From positions 1 through 6,569 of the forward strand of contig DIDB01000069.1 in NCBI GenBank assembly GCA_002417905.1: DNA of 6,569 nt, given 5' to 3'. Origin of the DNA: Pseudomonadaceae bacterium UBA5811 (GTDB lineage: Bacteria > Pseudomonadota > Gammaproteobacteria > Pseudomonadales > Pseudomonadaceae). The position numbers and the translations under genes are program-made. Position 1 is the stretch's first letter. The number at the start of each line of letters is the position of its first letter. The notes under the pieces are model-generated. The model was not told the DNA's origin, did no database searches, and saw nothing but the letters and a program-made list of their open reading frames with translations. Of the stretch, positions 1-6,488 are shown piece after piece.

Positions 1-173
1 CTGGACAGCATGCGGCCTTTGGGCGTACAGCGGGCGCCGGGGCTGGAGTGGCTGGCATCCAGATACTGCAGGTTGCAGGTCAGCTGGCCCTGCAGGAAGG
101 TGCCTGCCTCCGGGCCACGGACGGCCAGAAGACCCTCATGGACAAGTGGGCAGAAAAAGGCGGATTCGGTCAT
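1..173 (-). CDS. ygfZ: YgfZ, folate-binding Fe-S cluster maintenance protein (5' part only)
   Basis: The first 57 codons of a gene read leftwards off the window; the rest is missing. The translation begins MTESAFFCPLVHEGLLAVRG. It then carries the pattern typical of the YgfZ/GcvT-like N-terminus: FLQGQLT at residues 26-32, then CTPKGRML at 49-56. In known YgfZ proteins this is the start of a tetrahydrofolate-binding fold that helps repair or assemble certain Fe-S enzymes, such as the tRNA methylthiotransferase MiaB. The diagnostic KGCYxGQE motif would lie outside the window. Divergence from sdhE matches the arrangement in E. coli and supports the call. I chose the ATG at 173 because homologues begin about here. 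There is no strong Shine-Dalgarno sequence, and two in-frame ATGs at 212 and 209 would add 12-13 residues. Confidence 0.85.
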   Translation of the reverse strand, partial: MTESAFFCPLVHEGLLAVRGPEAGTFLQGQLTCNLQYLDASHSSPGARCTPKGRMLS

Positions 174-295
174 GACAGGGCAGCTCGCGGACAGCCAGGG
201 ACTGGCCATCATAGCAGGGTCATGCCCAAAGGCGGCGCTGCCCGCCGGAAAGACCATCGCATATACTGTCCGCTGTTTCGACCAGGAGTTGTCCC
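174..295. promoter_or_regulatory. Divergent ygfZ / sdhE intergenic region with a possible sdhE promoter
   Basis: This 122-bp spacer must hold the promoters for both flanking genes. The best -10-like hexamer for the rightward genes is TATACT at 262-267, which would give a leader of roughly 20 nt before the sdhE ATG. I see no good -35 at the expected 16-18 bp spacing, so the assignment is tentative. For ygfZ, TATGAT on the minus strand (around 208-213) resembles a -10 but overlaps the possible upstream start codons. The sdhE Shine-Dalgarno AGGAG at 284-288, seven bases before the ATG, is clear. Confidence 0.35.
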
Positions 296-550
296 ATGAC
301 CGATCAAACCGAACTTAACCGCCTGCTCTGGCACAGCCGCCGGGGCATGCTGGAGCTTGATGTGCTGCTGGTGCCTTTTGTCCAGGAGGTTTATTCAACG
401 CTGGATGCCGAGGATCAGCGCTGCTACCGCAAGCTGCTGGACTGCGAGGATCAGGACATGTTCGGCTGGTTCATGGAGCGTGAGGTCCCGGACGATCCGG
501 ATCTGGCCCGGATCGTCCGGCTGATGCTGGATCGTGTCCAGCCGAAATAA
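296..550 (+). CDS. sdhE: SdhE, FAD assembly factor for succinate dehydrogenase
   Basis: An 84-residue cytoplasmic protein of the SdhE/YgfY/Sdh5 family (E. coli protein: 88 aa). Family members bind the flavoprotein subunit SdhA (and FrdA) and promote covalent attachment of FAD. The signature RGMLELD lies at residues 16-22 and contains the RGxxE motif (Arg16, Gly17, Glu20) needed for flavinylation in E. coli. Downstream are the conserved acidic helices, including [14 protein letters not shown] and a C-terminal IVRLMLDR. The ATG at 296 has AGGAG seven bases upstream. The gene leads a probable two-gene operon: the next gene, ygfX, starts inside its last codons, as expected for translational coupling. 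The older reading of this pair as a toxin-antitoxin (CptAB) has been largely replaced by the SDH assembly role. Confidence 0.93.
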   Translation: MTDQTELNRLLWHSRRGMLELDVLLVPFVQEVYSTLDAEDQRCYRKLLDCEDQDMFGWFMEREVPDDPDLARIVRLMLDRVQPK

Positions 551-989
551 TCCGCCTTTCGAGTGCCGCTGGCAGGCTTCGCGCCGGCTGCAGATCCTGT
601 ATCTGATGGTACTGCTGCTGTGCGCTGTGACCCTGCTGGTCCTTGATGCGCCTGCCGCATTGCGGCTGGCCGGTGCCGGACTGCTGGCCGTCCATGCGGG
701 GTGGGTACTGCCCCGGCATATTCTGCTGGGTCATCCCGGGGCGGTATGCCGGTTGCGCCATGACGGGCAGGGCTGGTGGCTGTGGAGCCGGGCACAGGGC
801 TGGCAGCCGGTACAGCTGCTGCGCGACAGTCTGGCCTGGCCGGTGCTGGTGATTGTCCGCTACCGTCTGCCGGGCTGCCTCTGGCCGCGCAGTGTCTGCA
901 TTTTCCCGGATGCCCTGCCGGCAGACCAGCACCGCAAACTGCGGGTCCGGCTGCGTTTCAGCCGCCGGCGCTGGTCGGCACCAGAATAG
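534..989 (+). CDS. ygfX: YgfX family inner-membrane protein
   Basis: A 151-residue protein matching the YgfX (CptA, DUF1434) pattern. It has two hydrophobic segments near the N-terminus (about residues 19-37 and 42-60) separated by a short loop, then a soluble basic domain. That domain includes a Trp-rich stretch around [11 protein letters not shown], a VLVIVRYR strand, and the family-like ending [19 protein letters not shown]. In E. coli YgfX is a membrane partner of SdhE and was once described as a toxin acting on FtsZ and MreB; its exact role is unsettled. The GTG at 534 is the only plausible start. An in-frame stop lies at 522-524, and the next Met (residue 25) would cut into the first membrane segment. 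It overlaps sdhE by 17 nt. Its 3' end runs 32 nt into the end of nadB on the opposite strand, with no terminator between them. Confidence 0.85.
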   Translation: MSSRNNPPFECRWQASRRLQILYLMVLLLCAVTLLVLDAPAALRLAGAGLLAVHAGWVLPRHILLGHPGAVCRLRHDGQGWWLWSRAQGWQPVQLLRDSLAWPVLVIVRYRLPGCLWPRSVCIFPDALPADQHRKLRVRLRFSRRRWSAPE

Positions 990-2586
990 TGTCGAATGCC
1001 ACTGGCAACTGCCGGGGATAGTCCAGGGTGTAGTGCAGGGCCCGGCTTTCCTTGCGCTGCTGGGCCGAGAGGATCATCAGCTCGGCCACCTGGGCCAGGT
1101 TGCGCAGTTCAACCAGGTCGCGGCTGATCCGGTAGTTGCTGTAGAACTCATTGATTTCTGCCTGCAGCAGGCGGATCCGGTGCTGGGCCCGCATCAGCCG
1201 CTTGGTGGTACGCACGATGCCTACGTAGTCCCACATGAAGCGCCGCAGCTCGTCCCAGTTATGGGAAATGATGATGTCTTCATCCGAGTTGGTTACTTGG
1301 CTGGAGTCCCAGGCGGGCAGTTCGGCGGGCAGGGGGGTGTCACCGGCCTGCCGGATGATGTCGGCAGCGGCCGAGCGGCCATAAACAAAACATTCCAGCA
1401 GGGAGTTGCTGGCCATGCGGTTGGCTCCGTGCAGCCCGGTGAAGCTGGTTTCCCCGATGGCGTACAGGCCGGGAATGTCGGTCTGGCCCTGGCTGTCCAC
1501 CACCACACCGCCACAGGTGTAGTGGGCTGCCGGGACGACCGGCATGGGCTCCCGGGTGATGTCGATGCCGTATTCAAGGCAGCGTTCGTAGAGGGTCGGG
1601 AAATGGCTGCGGATAAAACTGGCCGGCTTGTGGCTGATGTCCAGGTAGACACAGTCGATGCCCAGCCGCTTCATCTCGTAGTCAATGGCCCGGGCCACGA
1701 TATCCCGGGGCGCCAGCTCGGCCCGCTCATCAAAACGGGGCATGAAGCGTTCGCCATCGGGCAGGGTGAGGATGGCGCCTTCTCCGCGCAGTGCTTCGGT
1801 CAGCAGGAAGCTTTTGGCCCGGGGATGATAGAGGCAGGTCGGGTGGAACTGGTTGAACTCCAGGTTGCCCACCCGGCAGCCGGCCCGCCAGGCCATGGCA
1901 ATCCCGTCGCCGCTGGTGCCGTCCGGGTTGCTGGTGTAGAGGTAGACCTTGGCGGCACCGCCCGTGGCCAGCACGACGAAACGGGCCCGGAAGGTGTCAA
2001 TTTCTCCGCTGCAGCGGTCCAGCACATAGGCCCCCAGACAGCGGTCCTCCCCTTCGGTATCGCCCAGCCGGTGGCGAGTGATCAGGTCCACCGCCACCCG
2101 CTGGGCCATCAGTGAGATATTGGGTTTTCTCTGGGCCTTGGCCAGCAGGGTATTGAACACGGCAGAGCCGGTGGCATCGGCCGCGTGGATGATGCGCCGC
2201 CGGCTGTGGCCACCCTCGCGGGTCAGGTGAAATTCAAAGCTTTCCTGGGCCTGGGGCGTTTCCTGGTGGGTTTCGCGGGTAAAGGGTACGCCGGAGTCAA
2301 TCAGCCACTGGATGGCTGCGCGGCTGTTTTCCACGGTGAATTGTACGGCATCCTGGCGGCACAGGCCGCCGCCGGCCACCAGGGTGTCGGCGATATGGGA
2401 CTCCACGCTGTCATCGTTGGCCAGGACAGCGGCAATGCCGCCCTGGGCCCAGTAGGTCGAGCAGTTGGACAGGGTGTCCTTGCTGATGACCGCAACCCGC
2501 AGGTTTTCCGGCAGGTGCAGGGCCAGGGTCAGGCCGGCCGCACCGCAGCCGATAACCAGAACATCATGGGAATAGTATTGACTCAT
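958..2586 (-). CDS. nadB: L-aspartate oxidase NadB
   Basis: A 542-residue cytoplasmic flavoenzyme (E. coli NadB: 540 aa). It oxidises L-aspartate to iminoaspartate using oxygen or fumarate, the first step of de novo NAD synthesis; the product goes to NadA. The N-terminal FAD motif is VIGCGAAG (Gly13, Gly15, Gly18). Then come AQGGIAAV (47-54), [18 protein letters not shown] (123-140), NPDGTSGDG (220-228), FNQFHPT (244-250), TEALRGEGA (263-271), PRDIVARA (293-300) and the C-terminal FAD segment [20 protein letters not shown] (376-395). His248, Thr263, Glu264, Arg294, His355 and Arg390 align, at a constant offset of four, with active-site residues recalled for E. coli NadB. The frame stays open to 2718, but homology begins at [10 protein letters not shown], so I place the start at 2586. 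Its Shine-Dalgarno is weak. nadB diverges from ppsA; the rpoE gene found next to nadB in E. coli and Pseudomonas is not here. Confidence 0.97.
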   Translation of the reverse strand: MSQYYSHDVLVIGCGAAGLTLALHLPENLRVAVISKDTLSNCSTYWAQGGIAAVLANDDSVESHIADTLVAGGGLCRQDAVQFTVENSRAAIQWLIDSGVPFTRETHQETPQAQESFEFHLTREGGHSRRRIIHAADATGSAVFNTLLAKAQRKPNISLMAQRVAVDLITRHRLGDTEGEDRCLGAYVLDRCSGEIDTFRARFVVLATGGAAKVYLYTSNPDGTSGDGIAMAWRAGCRVGNLEFNQFHPTCLYHPRAKSFLLTEALRGEGAILTLPDGERFMPRFDERAELAPRDIVARAIDYEMKRLGIDCVYLDISHKPASFIRSHFPTLYERCLEYGIDITREPMPVVPAAHYTCGGVVVDSQGQTDIPGLYAIGETSFTGLHGANRMASNSLLECFVYGRSAAADIIRQAGDTPLPAELPAWDSSQVTNSDEDIIISHNWDELRRFMWDYVGIVRTTKRLMRAQHRIRLLQAEINEFYSNYRISRDLVELRNLAQVAELMILSAQQRKESRALHYTLDYPRQLPVAFDTILVPTSAGG

Positions 2587-2665
2587 GGGACATCCAGGTG
2601 GGTCCGGCCTGCGGACGGGCGGGTTTCCGGGGATTGCTGCAATCTGGTGAATGATACGGTGTTTG

Positions 2666-2690
2666 CCCGGCGCCTGGCCGGGTCTTTCTC
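2666..2690 (+). other. Hairpin followed by a T-rich tract upstream of ppsA (weak terminator/attenuator candidate)
   Basis: CCCGGC (2666-2671) and GCCGGG (2677-2682) form a perfect 6-bp stem with a 5-nt loop, followed on the plus strand by TCTTTCTC. This resembles a weak intrinsic terminator for rightward transcription. It could insulate ppsA from transcription arising upstream, or act as an attenuator if the ppsA transcript starts before it. The tail is interrupted by C residues, so activity is doubtful. On the minus strand (the nadB leader) the stem has no U-tract. Confidence 0.3.
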
Positions 2691-2770
2691 CGGCTGTGTG
2701 CAAAAGATCTTCAAGCATTATTCAAGGCAATATCACGAGCATCGGCTATACGTTAAGGCAGTTGAGAAAA

Positions 2771-2787
2771 TCCGGCGGCCCGCCGGA
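2771..2787. repeat. 17-bp palindrome in the ppsA leader
   Basis: The sequence TCCGGCGGCCCGCCGGA has two 8-base arms that are perfect reverse complements around one central base. It lies 19 bp before the ppsA ribosome binding site and 28 bp before its ATG. As RNA it could form a 7-bp GC-rich stem with a 3-nt loop. No T-run follows, so it is not an intrinsic terminator. It could be a protein-binding operator or an RNA structure affecting ppsA translation or stability. In GC-rich DNA, chance is also possible. Confidence 0.55.
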
Positions 2788-2815
2788 TTACAGTCAGCAC
2801 GCTATGGAGGCTTGC

Positions 2816-5203
2816 ATGTCGGAACAGGTCGTTGCCTGGTTTGAAACCCTGGGCAGAACCGAAGTGGCGCGGGTGGGTGGCAAAAACGCCTCGCTGGGAG
2901 AAATGGTCCGGACGCTGTCTGCCAAAGGCATCCGGGTGCCGCCGGGCTTTGCCACCACCTCGGCCGCTTACTGGCATTACGTGGAGGCCAACCGGTTGCA
3001 GGAGCGGATTGCTGCCCGGCTGGATGAGTGGGAGAGCGGCAAGGCCAGTCTGGCGGAAACGGGGCAGGCCATCCGCGGCCTGTTCCTGAAAGGTGACTGC
3101 CCGGACGATATGGCCAGCGCCATTGTGGTGGCCTATCGCGAGCTGTCAAAACGGGCGGGCGTGGAAGAAGTAGAGGTGGCCGTGCGCTCCAGCGCCACGG
3201 CGGAAGACCTGCCAGATGCCAGTTTCGCCGGCCAGCAGGAGACCTTCCTGAATATCCGTGGCGAGGACGCCCTGATTGATGCCTGCCGGCGCTGCTATGC
3301 TTCGCTGTTTACCGACCGGGCGATCAGCTACCGCAAGGCCAAGGGCTTCGATCACATGAAAGTGGCCCTGTCCATCGGTATCCAGCAGATGGTGCGCTCT
3401 GACCTGGGGGGCTCCGGGGTGATGTTCTCGCTGGATACCGAAACCGGTTTTGACCGGGTGGTGCTGATCAATGCCGCCTGGGGACTGGGGGAAAACGTGG
3501 TACAGGGGGCTGTGGACCCGGATGAGTACCAGGTGTACAAGCCATTCCTGTCCGATTCCGCCCTGGTGCCCATTGTCGAGAAGAAAAAGGGTGCCAAGGA
3601 AATCAAGATGATTTACGCCAGTGGAGAGCAGCCGACCCGCAACGTGCCGACCTCAAAGGCCGAGCGGGCTGCTTTTGTGCTGGGTGATGAAGAAATCATG
3701 ACCCTGGCCCGCTGGGCCGTGACCATCGAGGAGCACTATGGCTGCCCGATGGATATGGAGTGGGCGCGGGATGGCCGGACCGGTGACATGTTTATCGTGC
3801 AGGCCCGGCCGGAAACCGTACAGGCCCGCCGGGGCGCCGGCTCGTTCAAGTCCTATGTGATCAACAACAAGGGCCGGATGCTGGCCAAAGGCCTGTCCAT
3901 CGGTGATGCCGTGGCCAGTGGCCAGGTCTGCCTGATCGAGTCGGTCAAGGATATCGACCAGTTTATCGATGGCTCCATTCTGGTGACCCAGACTACCGAT
4001 CCGGACTGGGTGCCGATCATGAAGCGGGCCGCCGCGATTGTGACCGACCACGGGGGCCGGACGTCCCATGCGGCGATTGTCAGCCGGGAGCTGGGGCTGC
4101 CAGCGGTGGTCGGGACCGGTAATGCCACGGAACTGCTGCATTCCGGCCAGGAAGTCACCATTTCCTGTGCCGAAGGTGATGAAGGTTTTGTGTATGAGGG
4201 TATTGCCGACTACAGCGTCAACGAGCTGGATGTCAGCAACCTGCCGCAGACCAGAACCCAGGTCATGCTGAACCTGGCCAACCCGGGTTCGGCATTCCGC
4301 TGGTGGCGGCTGCCGGCCGATGGCATCGGGCTGGCCCGCATGGAGTTTGTGGTGACCAATGCCATCCGGGTGCATCCCATGGCGCTGGTACATTTCGACC
4401 AGCTCCGGGATGAACAGGCCAGGGCAGAAATCGAGGCCCTGACGGCCGGTTATGCGCACAAGCCGGATTACTTTGTGGACCGGCTGTCCCGTGGTCTGGC
4501 CCGGCTGGCTGCAGCGGTCTACCCGAAACCGGCCATCGTACGGATGAGTGACTTCAAGACCAACGAATATGCCGGCCTGGTTGGCGGCCAGGAGTTTGAG
4601 CCCAACGAGGAAAACCCCATGATCGGCTTCCGGGGGGCCTCGCGTTATTACTCGCCCCGCTACCGGGAGGGCTTTGCCCTGGAATGCCAGGCCATCAAGC
4701 GGCTGCGGGATGAGCTGGGCTTCCGGAATGTGGTGGTGATGATTCCCTTCTGCCGCTCGGTTGCCGAGGCTGACAAGGTGCTGGAGGTGATGGCTGCCAA
4801 TGGTCTGAAGCGTGGAGAGGGCGGACTGCAGGTCTATGTGATGTGCGAGATTCCGTCGAACGTGATTCTGGCCGCCAAATTTGCGGACCGCTTTGACGGG
4901 TTCTCCATTGGTTCCAATGACTTGACCCAGCTGACCCTTGGCGTTGACCGGGATTCGGGTGAGCTGGCCGGCCTGTTTGATGAACAGGACGAGGCGGTCA
5001 AATGGATGATTGAACGGGTGATTGGCGAAGCCCGCAAGGCGGGGGCCAAGATTGGCCTGTGTGGCCAGGCGCCCAGTGACCATCCGGAATTTGCCGAGTT
5101 TCTGGTGGGCTGTGGCATCCACTCCATGTCGGTCAGCCCGGACAGCTTTATTGAGGTCAAGCGCCGGGTGGCGGCCACCGAAGCGAAACTGGCCAAAGGC
5201 TAG
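2816..5203 (+). CDS. ppsA: Phosphoenolpyruvate synthase PpsA
   Basis: A 795-residue enzyme (E. coli PpsA: 792 aa) that makes phosphoenolpyruvate from pyruvate and ATP, releasing AMP and phosphate; it is the gluconeogenic entry from pyruvate, lactate and alanine. Three domains appear in order. The N-terminal ATP-binding domain (about 1-355) has VGGKNASLGEM near the start and the VRSSATAEDLPDASFAGQQE region. The central swivelling domain has the phosphohistidine motif GGRTSHAAI, with His418 as phosphocarrier. The C-terminal PEP/pyruvate barrel (about 480-790) has GSNDLTQLTLGVDRDSG and GLCGQAPSDHPEF, with Cys749 as the likely catalytic acid/base. Thr416 corresponds to the Thr that the regulatory kinase/phosphatase PpsR (DUF299) modifies in E. 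coli, suggesting the same on/off control. The ATG at 2816 has GGAGG five bases upstream; another in-frame ATG at 2804 overlaps that site and is less likely. It is probably monocistronic, ending at a strong terminator. Confidence 0.97.
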   Translation: MSEQVVAWFETLGRTEVARVGGKNASLGEMVRTLSAKGIRVPPGFATTSAAYWHYVEANRLQERIAARLDEWESGKASLAETGQAIRGLFLKGDCPDDMASAIVVAYRELSKRAGVEEVEVAVRSSATAEDLPDASFAGQQETFLNIRGEDALIDACRRCYASLFTDRAISYRKAKGFDHMKVALSIGIQQMVRSDLGGSGVMFSLDTETGFDRVVLINAAWGLGENVVQGAVDPDEYQVYKPFLSDSALVPIVEKKKGAKEIKMIYASGEQPTRNVPTSKAERAAFVLGDEEIMTLARWAVTIEEHYGCPMDMEWARDGRTGDMFIVQARPETVQARRGAGSFKSYVINNKGRMLAKGLSIGDAVASGQVCLIESVKDIDQFIDGSILVTQTTDPDWVPIMKRAAAIVTDHGGRTSHAAIVSRELGLPAVVGTGNATELLHSGQEVTISCAEGDEGFVYEGIADYSVNELDVSNLPQTRTQVMLNLANPGSAFRWWRLPADGIGLARMEFVVTNAIRVHPMALVHFDQLRDEQARAEIEALTAGYAHKPDYFVDRLSRGLARLAAAVYPKPAIVRMSDFKTNEYAGLVGGQEFEPNEENPMIGFRGASRYYSPRYREGFALECQAIKRLRDELGFRNVVVMIPFCRSVAEADKVLEVMAANGLKRGEGGLQVYVMCEIPSNVILAAKFADRFDGFSIGSNDLTQLTLGVDRDSGELAGLFDEQDEAVKWMIERVIGEARKAGAKIGLCGQAPSDHPEFAEFLVGCGIHSMSVSPDSFIEVKRRVAATEAKLAKG

Positions 5204-5244
5204 CCATGGGAGCGGGCGCCCTGTGTGGCGGCCCGGTTCCTGTT

Positions 5245-5275
5245 AACCGGTGGGCTCTGGCCCGCCGGTTTTTTT
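5245..5275 (+). terminator. Rho-independent terminator of ppsA
   Basis: An 11-bp stem, AACCGGTGGGC (5245-5255) paired with GCCCGCCGGTT (5260-5270) with one G-U pair, encloses a TCTG loop. The stem runs into seven consecutive T residues (5269-5275). It starts 42 nt after the ppsA stop codon and is a textbook terminator for rightward transcription. It also sits just past the folX stop on the other strand. Read leftwards the stem is followed by AACAGG rather than a U-tract, so it should stop folX transcripts poorly. Confidence 0.9.
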
Positions 5276-5282
5276 ATGGGCT

Positions 5283-5660
5283 TCAGGCCGTGCGGTGGGC
5301 CGCCAGGGTAATGGAGACCGATTCGGCAAAACGCAGGGCATGGGGCTTGTCAACTTCCACTTCGGCATAGCGGACCGCAGGATTTTCCATGACCAGATCC
5401 AGCACCTCCTGGGTCAGCCGCTCCAGCAGGGCAAAGCGGTGGCCTTCCACATGGCCAATGATCGCCTTGGTAATGGTGCGGTAGTTCAGCGCATGCTGGA
5501 TTTCATTGATCTGCACGGCACTTTCTGCCGGGTAAAGGATGGTCAGATTGATCAGCACATCCTGTTTGTTGACGATTTCTTCTTCCTTGATACCGATATA
5601 AGTCCGCAGCCGCAGATCCTTGACGCGGATTCGGGCCATTCCGGGTTCCAGGCGGGGCAT
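5283..5660 (-). CDS. folX: FolX, dihydroneopterin triphosphate 2'-epimerase
   Basis: A 125-residue member of the dihydroneopterin aldolase/epimerase fold (E. coli FolX: 120 aa). FolX epimerises 7,8-dihydroneopterin triphosphate at C2' to dihydromonapterin triphosphate, on the route to tetrahydromonapterin. The sequence follows E. coli FolX closely: [15 protein letters not shown] (15-29), [12 protein letters not shown] (57-68), [15 protein letters not shown] (75-89) and [18 protein letters not shown] (99-116). It contains the family's conserved Glu80 and Lys105. The close match to FolX rather than FolB at [12 protein letters not shown] and DKPHALR decides between epimerase and aldolase. I place the start at 5660 because AAGGAG lies five bases upstream. 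An ATG at 5678, directly after the folM stop, would put that ribosome site inside the gene. It is probably cotranscribed with folM, with an 18-nt gap. Confidence 0.93.
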   Translation of the reverse strand: MPRLEPGMARIRVKDLRLRTYIGIKEEEIVNKQDVLINLTILYPAESAVQINEIQHALNYRTITKAIIGHVEGHRFALLERLTQEVLDLVMENPAVRYAEVEVDKPHALRFAESVSITLAAHRTA

Positions 5661-5678
5661 AACAACTCCTTGGTGCAT
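5661..5678 (-). promoter_or_regulatory. folX ribosome binding site in the 18-nt folM-folX gap
   Basis: Read on the minus strand, the folM stop TGA is followed immediately by ATG, then CACC, AAGGAG, TTGTT and the folX ATG at 5660. The strong AAGGAG at the standard five-base distance decides the folX start. The ATG abutting the stop would add only MHQGVV, which has no counterpart that I know of in FolX proteins. Confidence 0.75.
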
Positions 5679-6386
5679 TCAGCGCAGATGACGGCCGCCG
5701 TTCAGGGTCAGGCTGGTGCCGGTGACATAGGGATTGTCCAGCAGATAGCGCAGCCCCTGATAGACCACTTCGGGGCCTGGCTCCATGCCAAGCGCTGATT
5801 TGGCCAGGGCCTGGCGCCGGTATGTGGCATCGTCTTCCGGGTTGAACAGGATCAGGGCCGGAGCAAGGCTGTTGACCTTGATCTCCGGGGCCAGGGCGCT
5901 GGCAAAGGACAGGGTCAGGTTTTCCAGCCCGGCCTTGCTGGCCGCATAGGCAATATGCCGGGCGCTGCCCCGGCGAACCACGTCATCTGTGATATGGACG
6001 ATATCGGCCGGGCCGCCATGGCGCAGCAGGTCCGCGCAGTGCAGGTTGATCAGGTAGGGCGCCAGCATATGTACCTGAAACATCTGCTGGAAGGCCCCGG
6101 TTTCCTCGCCGGGCTGTTCCGGCAGCCAGCAGGAGGCATTGTGCACAATGGCCCGCAACTGGCAGGTCCGGGCCCTGAGCTGCTGGATAAAAGCCAGAAT
6201 GCCGGCTTCGTCTGAAAAGTCGGCCTGCAGGGTGATGGCCCCGCGTTGCTGCAGTTGCTGCAGGCCCTCGTGGGGCTGGCGGTAGCTGGCAATGACGGGC
6301 TGGCCACTGTCCAGAAGACGCAGGGCACAGTGCAGGCCGATGCGCCGGGCCGCACCGGTGATCAGAATGGGAGGCTGGTCAGTCAT
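5679..6386 (-). CDS. folM: FolM, dihydromonapterin reductase (short-chain dehydrogenase)
   Basis: A 235-residue short-chain dehydrogenase/reductase (E. coli FolM: 240 aa). FolM reduces dihydromonapterin to tetrahydromonapterin with NADPH and has weak dihydrofolate reductase activity; in Pseudomonas the product serves phenylalanine hydroxylase. The cofactor motif TGAARRIG is at residues 10-17; the Arg pair fits NADPH preference. ADFSDEAG (55-62) and HNAS (82-85, the NNAG counterpart) follow. The catalytic Tyr147 and Lys151 lie in YAASK. At the usual SDR serine position the sequence is HITDDVVRRGS (131-141), with Asp134 in place of Ser, as in E. coli FolM (FTDYVVERGS). That substitution and the shared C-terminus NGGRHLR mark it as FolM rather than a FabG-type reductase. 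The start at 6386 fits homologues; the Shine-Dalgarno is a weak GGAA. It is the first gene of a likely folM-folX operon. Confidence 0.93.
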   Translation of the reverse strand: MTDQPPILITGAARRIGLHCALRLLDSGQPVIASYRQPHEGLQQLQQRGAITLQADFSDEAGILAFIQQLRARTCQLRAIVHNASCWLPEQPGEETGAFQQMFQVHMLAPYLINLHCADLLRHGGPADIVHITDDVVRRGSARHIAYAASKAGLENLTLSFASALAPEIKVNSLAPALILFNPEDDATYRRQALAKSALGMEPGPEVVYQGLRYLLDNPYVTGTSLTLNGGRHLR

Positions 6387-6488
6387 GGTCGGTTCCGGCA
6401 GAGGGCAGGTGGACGGCGGGACACTGTGCCCCCGGTGTTACGGAGGCACTGTAACCTCTGGCGGGTCCGCCAGCCAGCGCAGGAGCCG
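6387..6488. promoter_or_regulatory. folM upstream spacer with overlapping inverted repeats
   Basis: This 102-bp spacer lies between the stop of the right-hand partial gene and folM. It holds three structures: GTGCCCCC/GGAGGCAC (6426-6433 and 6442-6449, one mismatch), GTTAC/GTAAC (6437-6441 and 6451-6455), and CTGGCGG/CCGCCAG (6458-6473, 2-nt gap). The last lies 15 nt past the upstream stop on the minus strand, but no U-tract follows, so it is a poor terminator. I see no clear -35/-10 pair for folM. The spacer may hold a regulated promoter, or the genes may simply be cotranscribed. Confidence 0.4.

Larger units (their letters stand above)
2587..2815. promoter_or_regulatory. Divergent nadB / ppsA control region with three inverted repeats
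   Basis: This 229-bp spacer separates two divergently read genes and must contain both promoters. I see no textbook sigma-70 promoter. The best -10-like hexamer for ppsA is TATACG at 2747-2752, but its -35 is poor (TTCAAG at 2721-2726 is spaced too far). For nadB, TATCAT on the minus strand (about 2651-2656) is a weak candidate. Three inverted repeats are present: GTCCG/CGGAC at 2602-2616, CCCGGC/GCCGGG at 2666-2682, and a 17-bp near-perfect palindrome at 2771-2787. The ppsA Shine-Dalgarno GGAGG lies at 2806-2810. I could not match any of these to a named operator; no convincing Cra (FruR) site was seen. Confidence 0.4.

Noticed and set aside
174..212. Upstream ygfZ start at the paired ATGs (212 and 209)
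   Set aside because: It would add 12-13 residues with no counterpart I recognise in YgfZ, and there is no better ribosome site. It is kept only as an alternative.
10..318. A 102-codon plus-strand frame over the ygfZ start and spacer
   Set aside because: It is antisense to the recognisable YgfZ N-terminus, has no ribosome site, and runs into the start of sdhE in another frame.
853..2115. A 420-codon open frame on the plus strand opposite nadB
   Set aside because: It lies wholly antisense to a well-conserved nadB apart from its first part over ygfX. It has no recognisable motifs and its composition is what the GC-rich opposite strand produces.
2647..2660. Possible Cra (FruR) site TGAATGATACGG upstream of ppsA
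   Set aside because: Only the first half resembles the TGAAxCGxTTCA consensus; the second half-site is absent.
2587..2718. N-terminal extension of nadB starting at 2718
   Set aside because: The extra 44 residues are Pro/Arg-rich and unlike any NadB N-terminus. Homology begins at the ATG at 2586, and the resulting 542 residues match the family length.
2651..2815. N-terminal extension of ppsA starting at 2651
   Set aside because: The extra 55 residues cross the inverted repeats and the GGAGG site at 2806-2810. The ATG at 2816 fits both the ribosome site and the family start.
3653..5122. A 489-codon open frame on the minus strand inside ppsA
   Set aside because: It is antisense to the conserved swivelling and barrel domains of PpsA. 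It is His/Gly/Pro-rich with no family resemblance; such frames are common in GC-rich genes with strong third-position bias.
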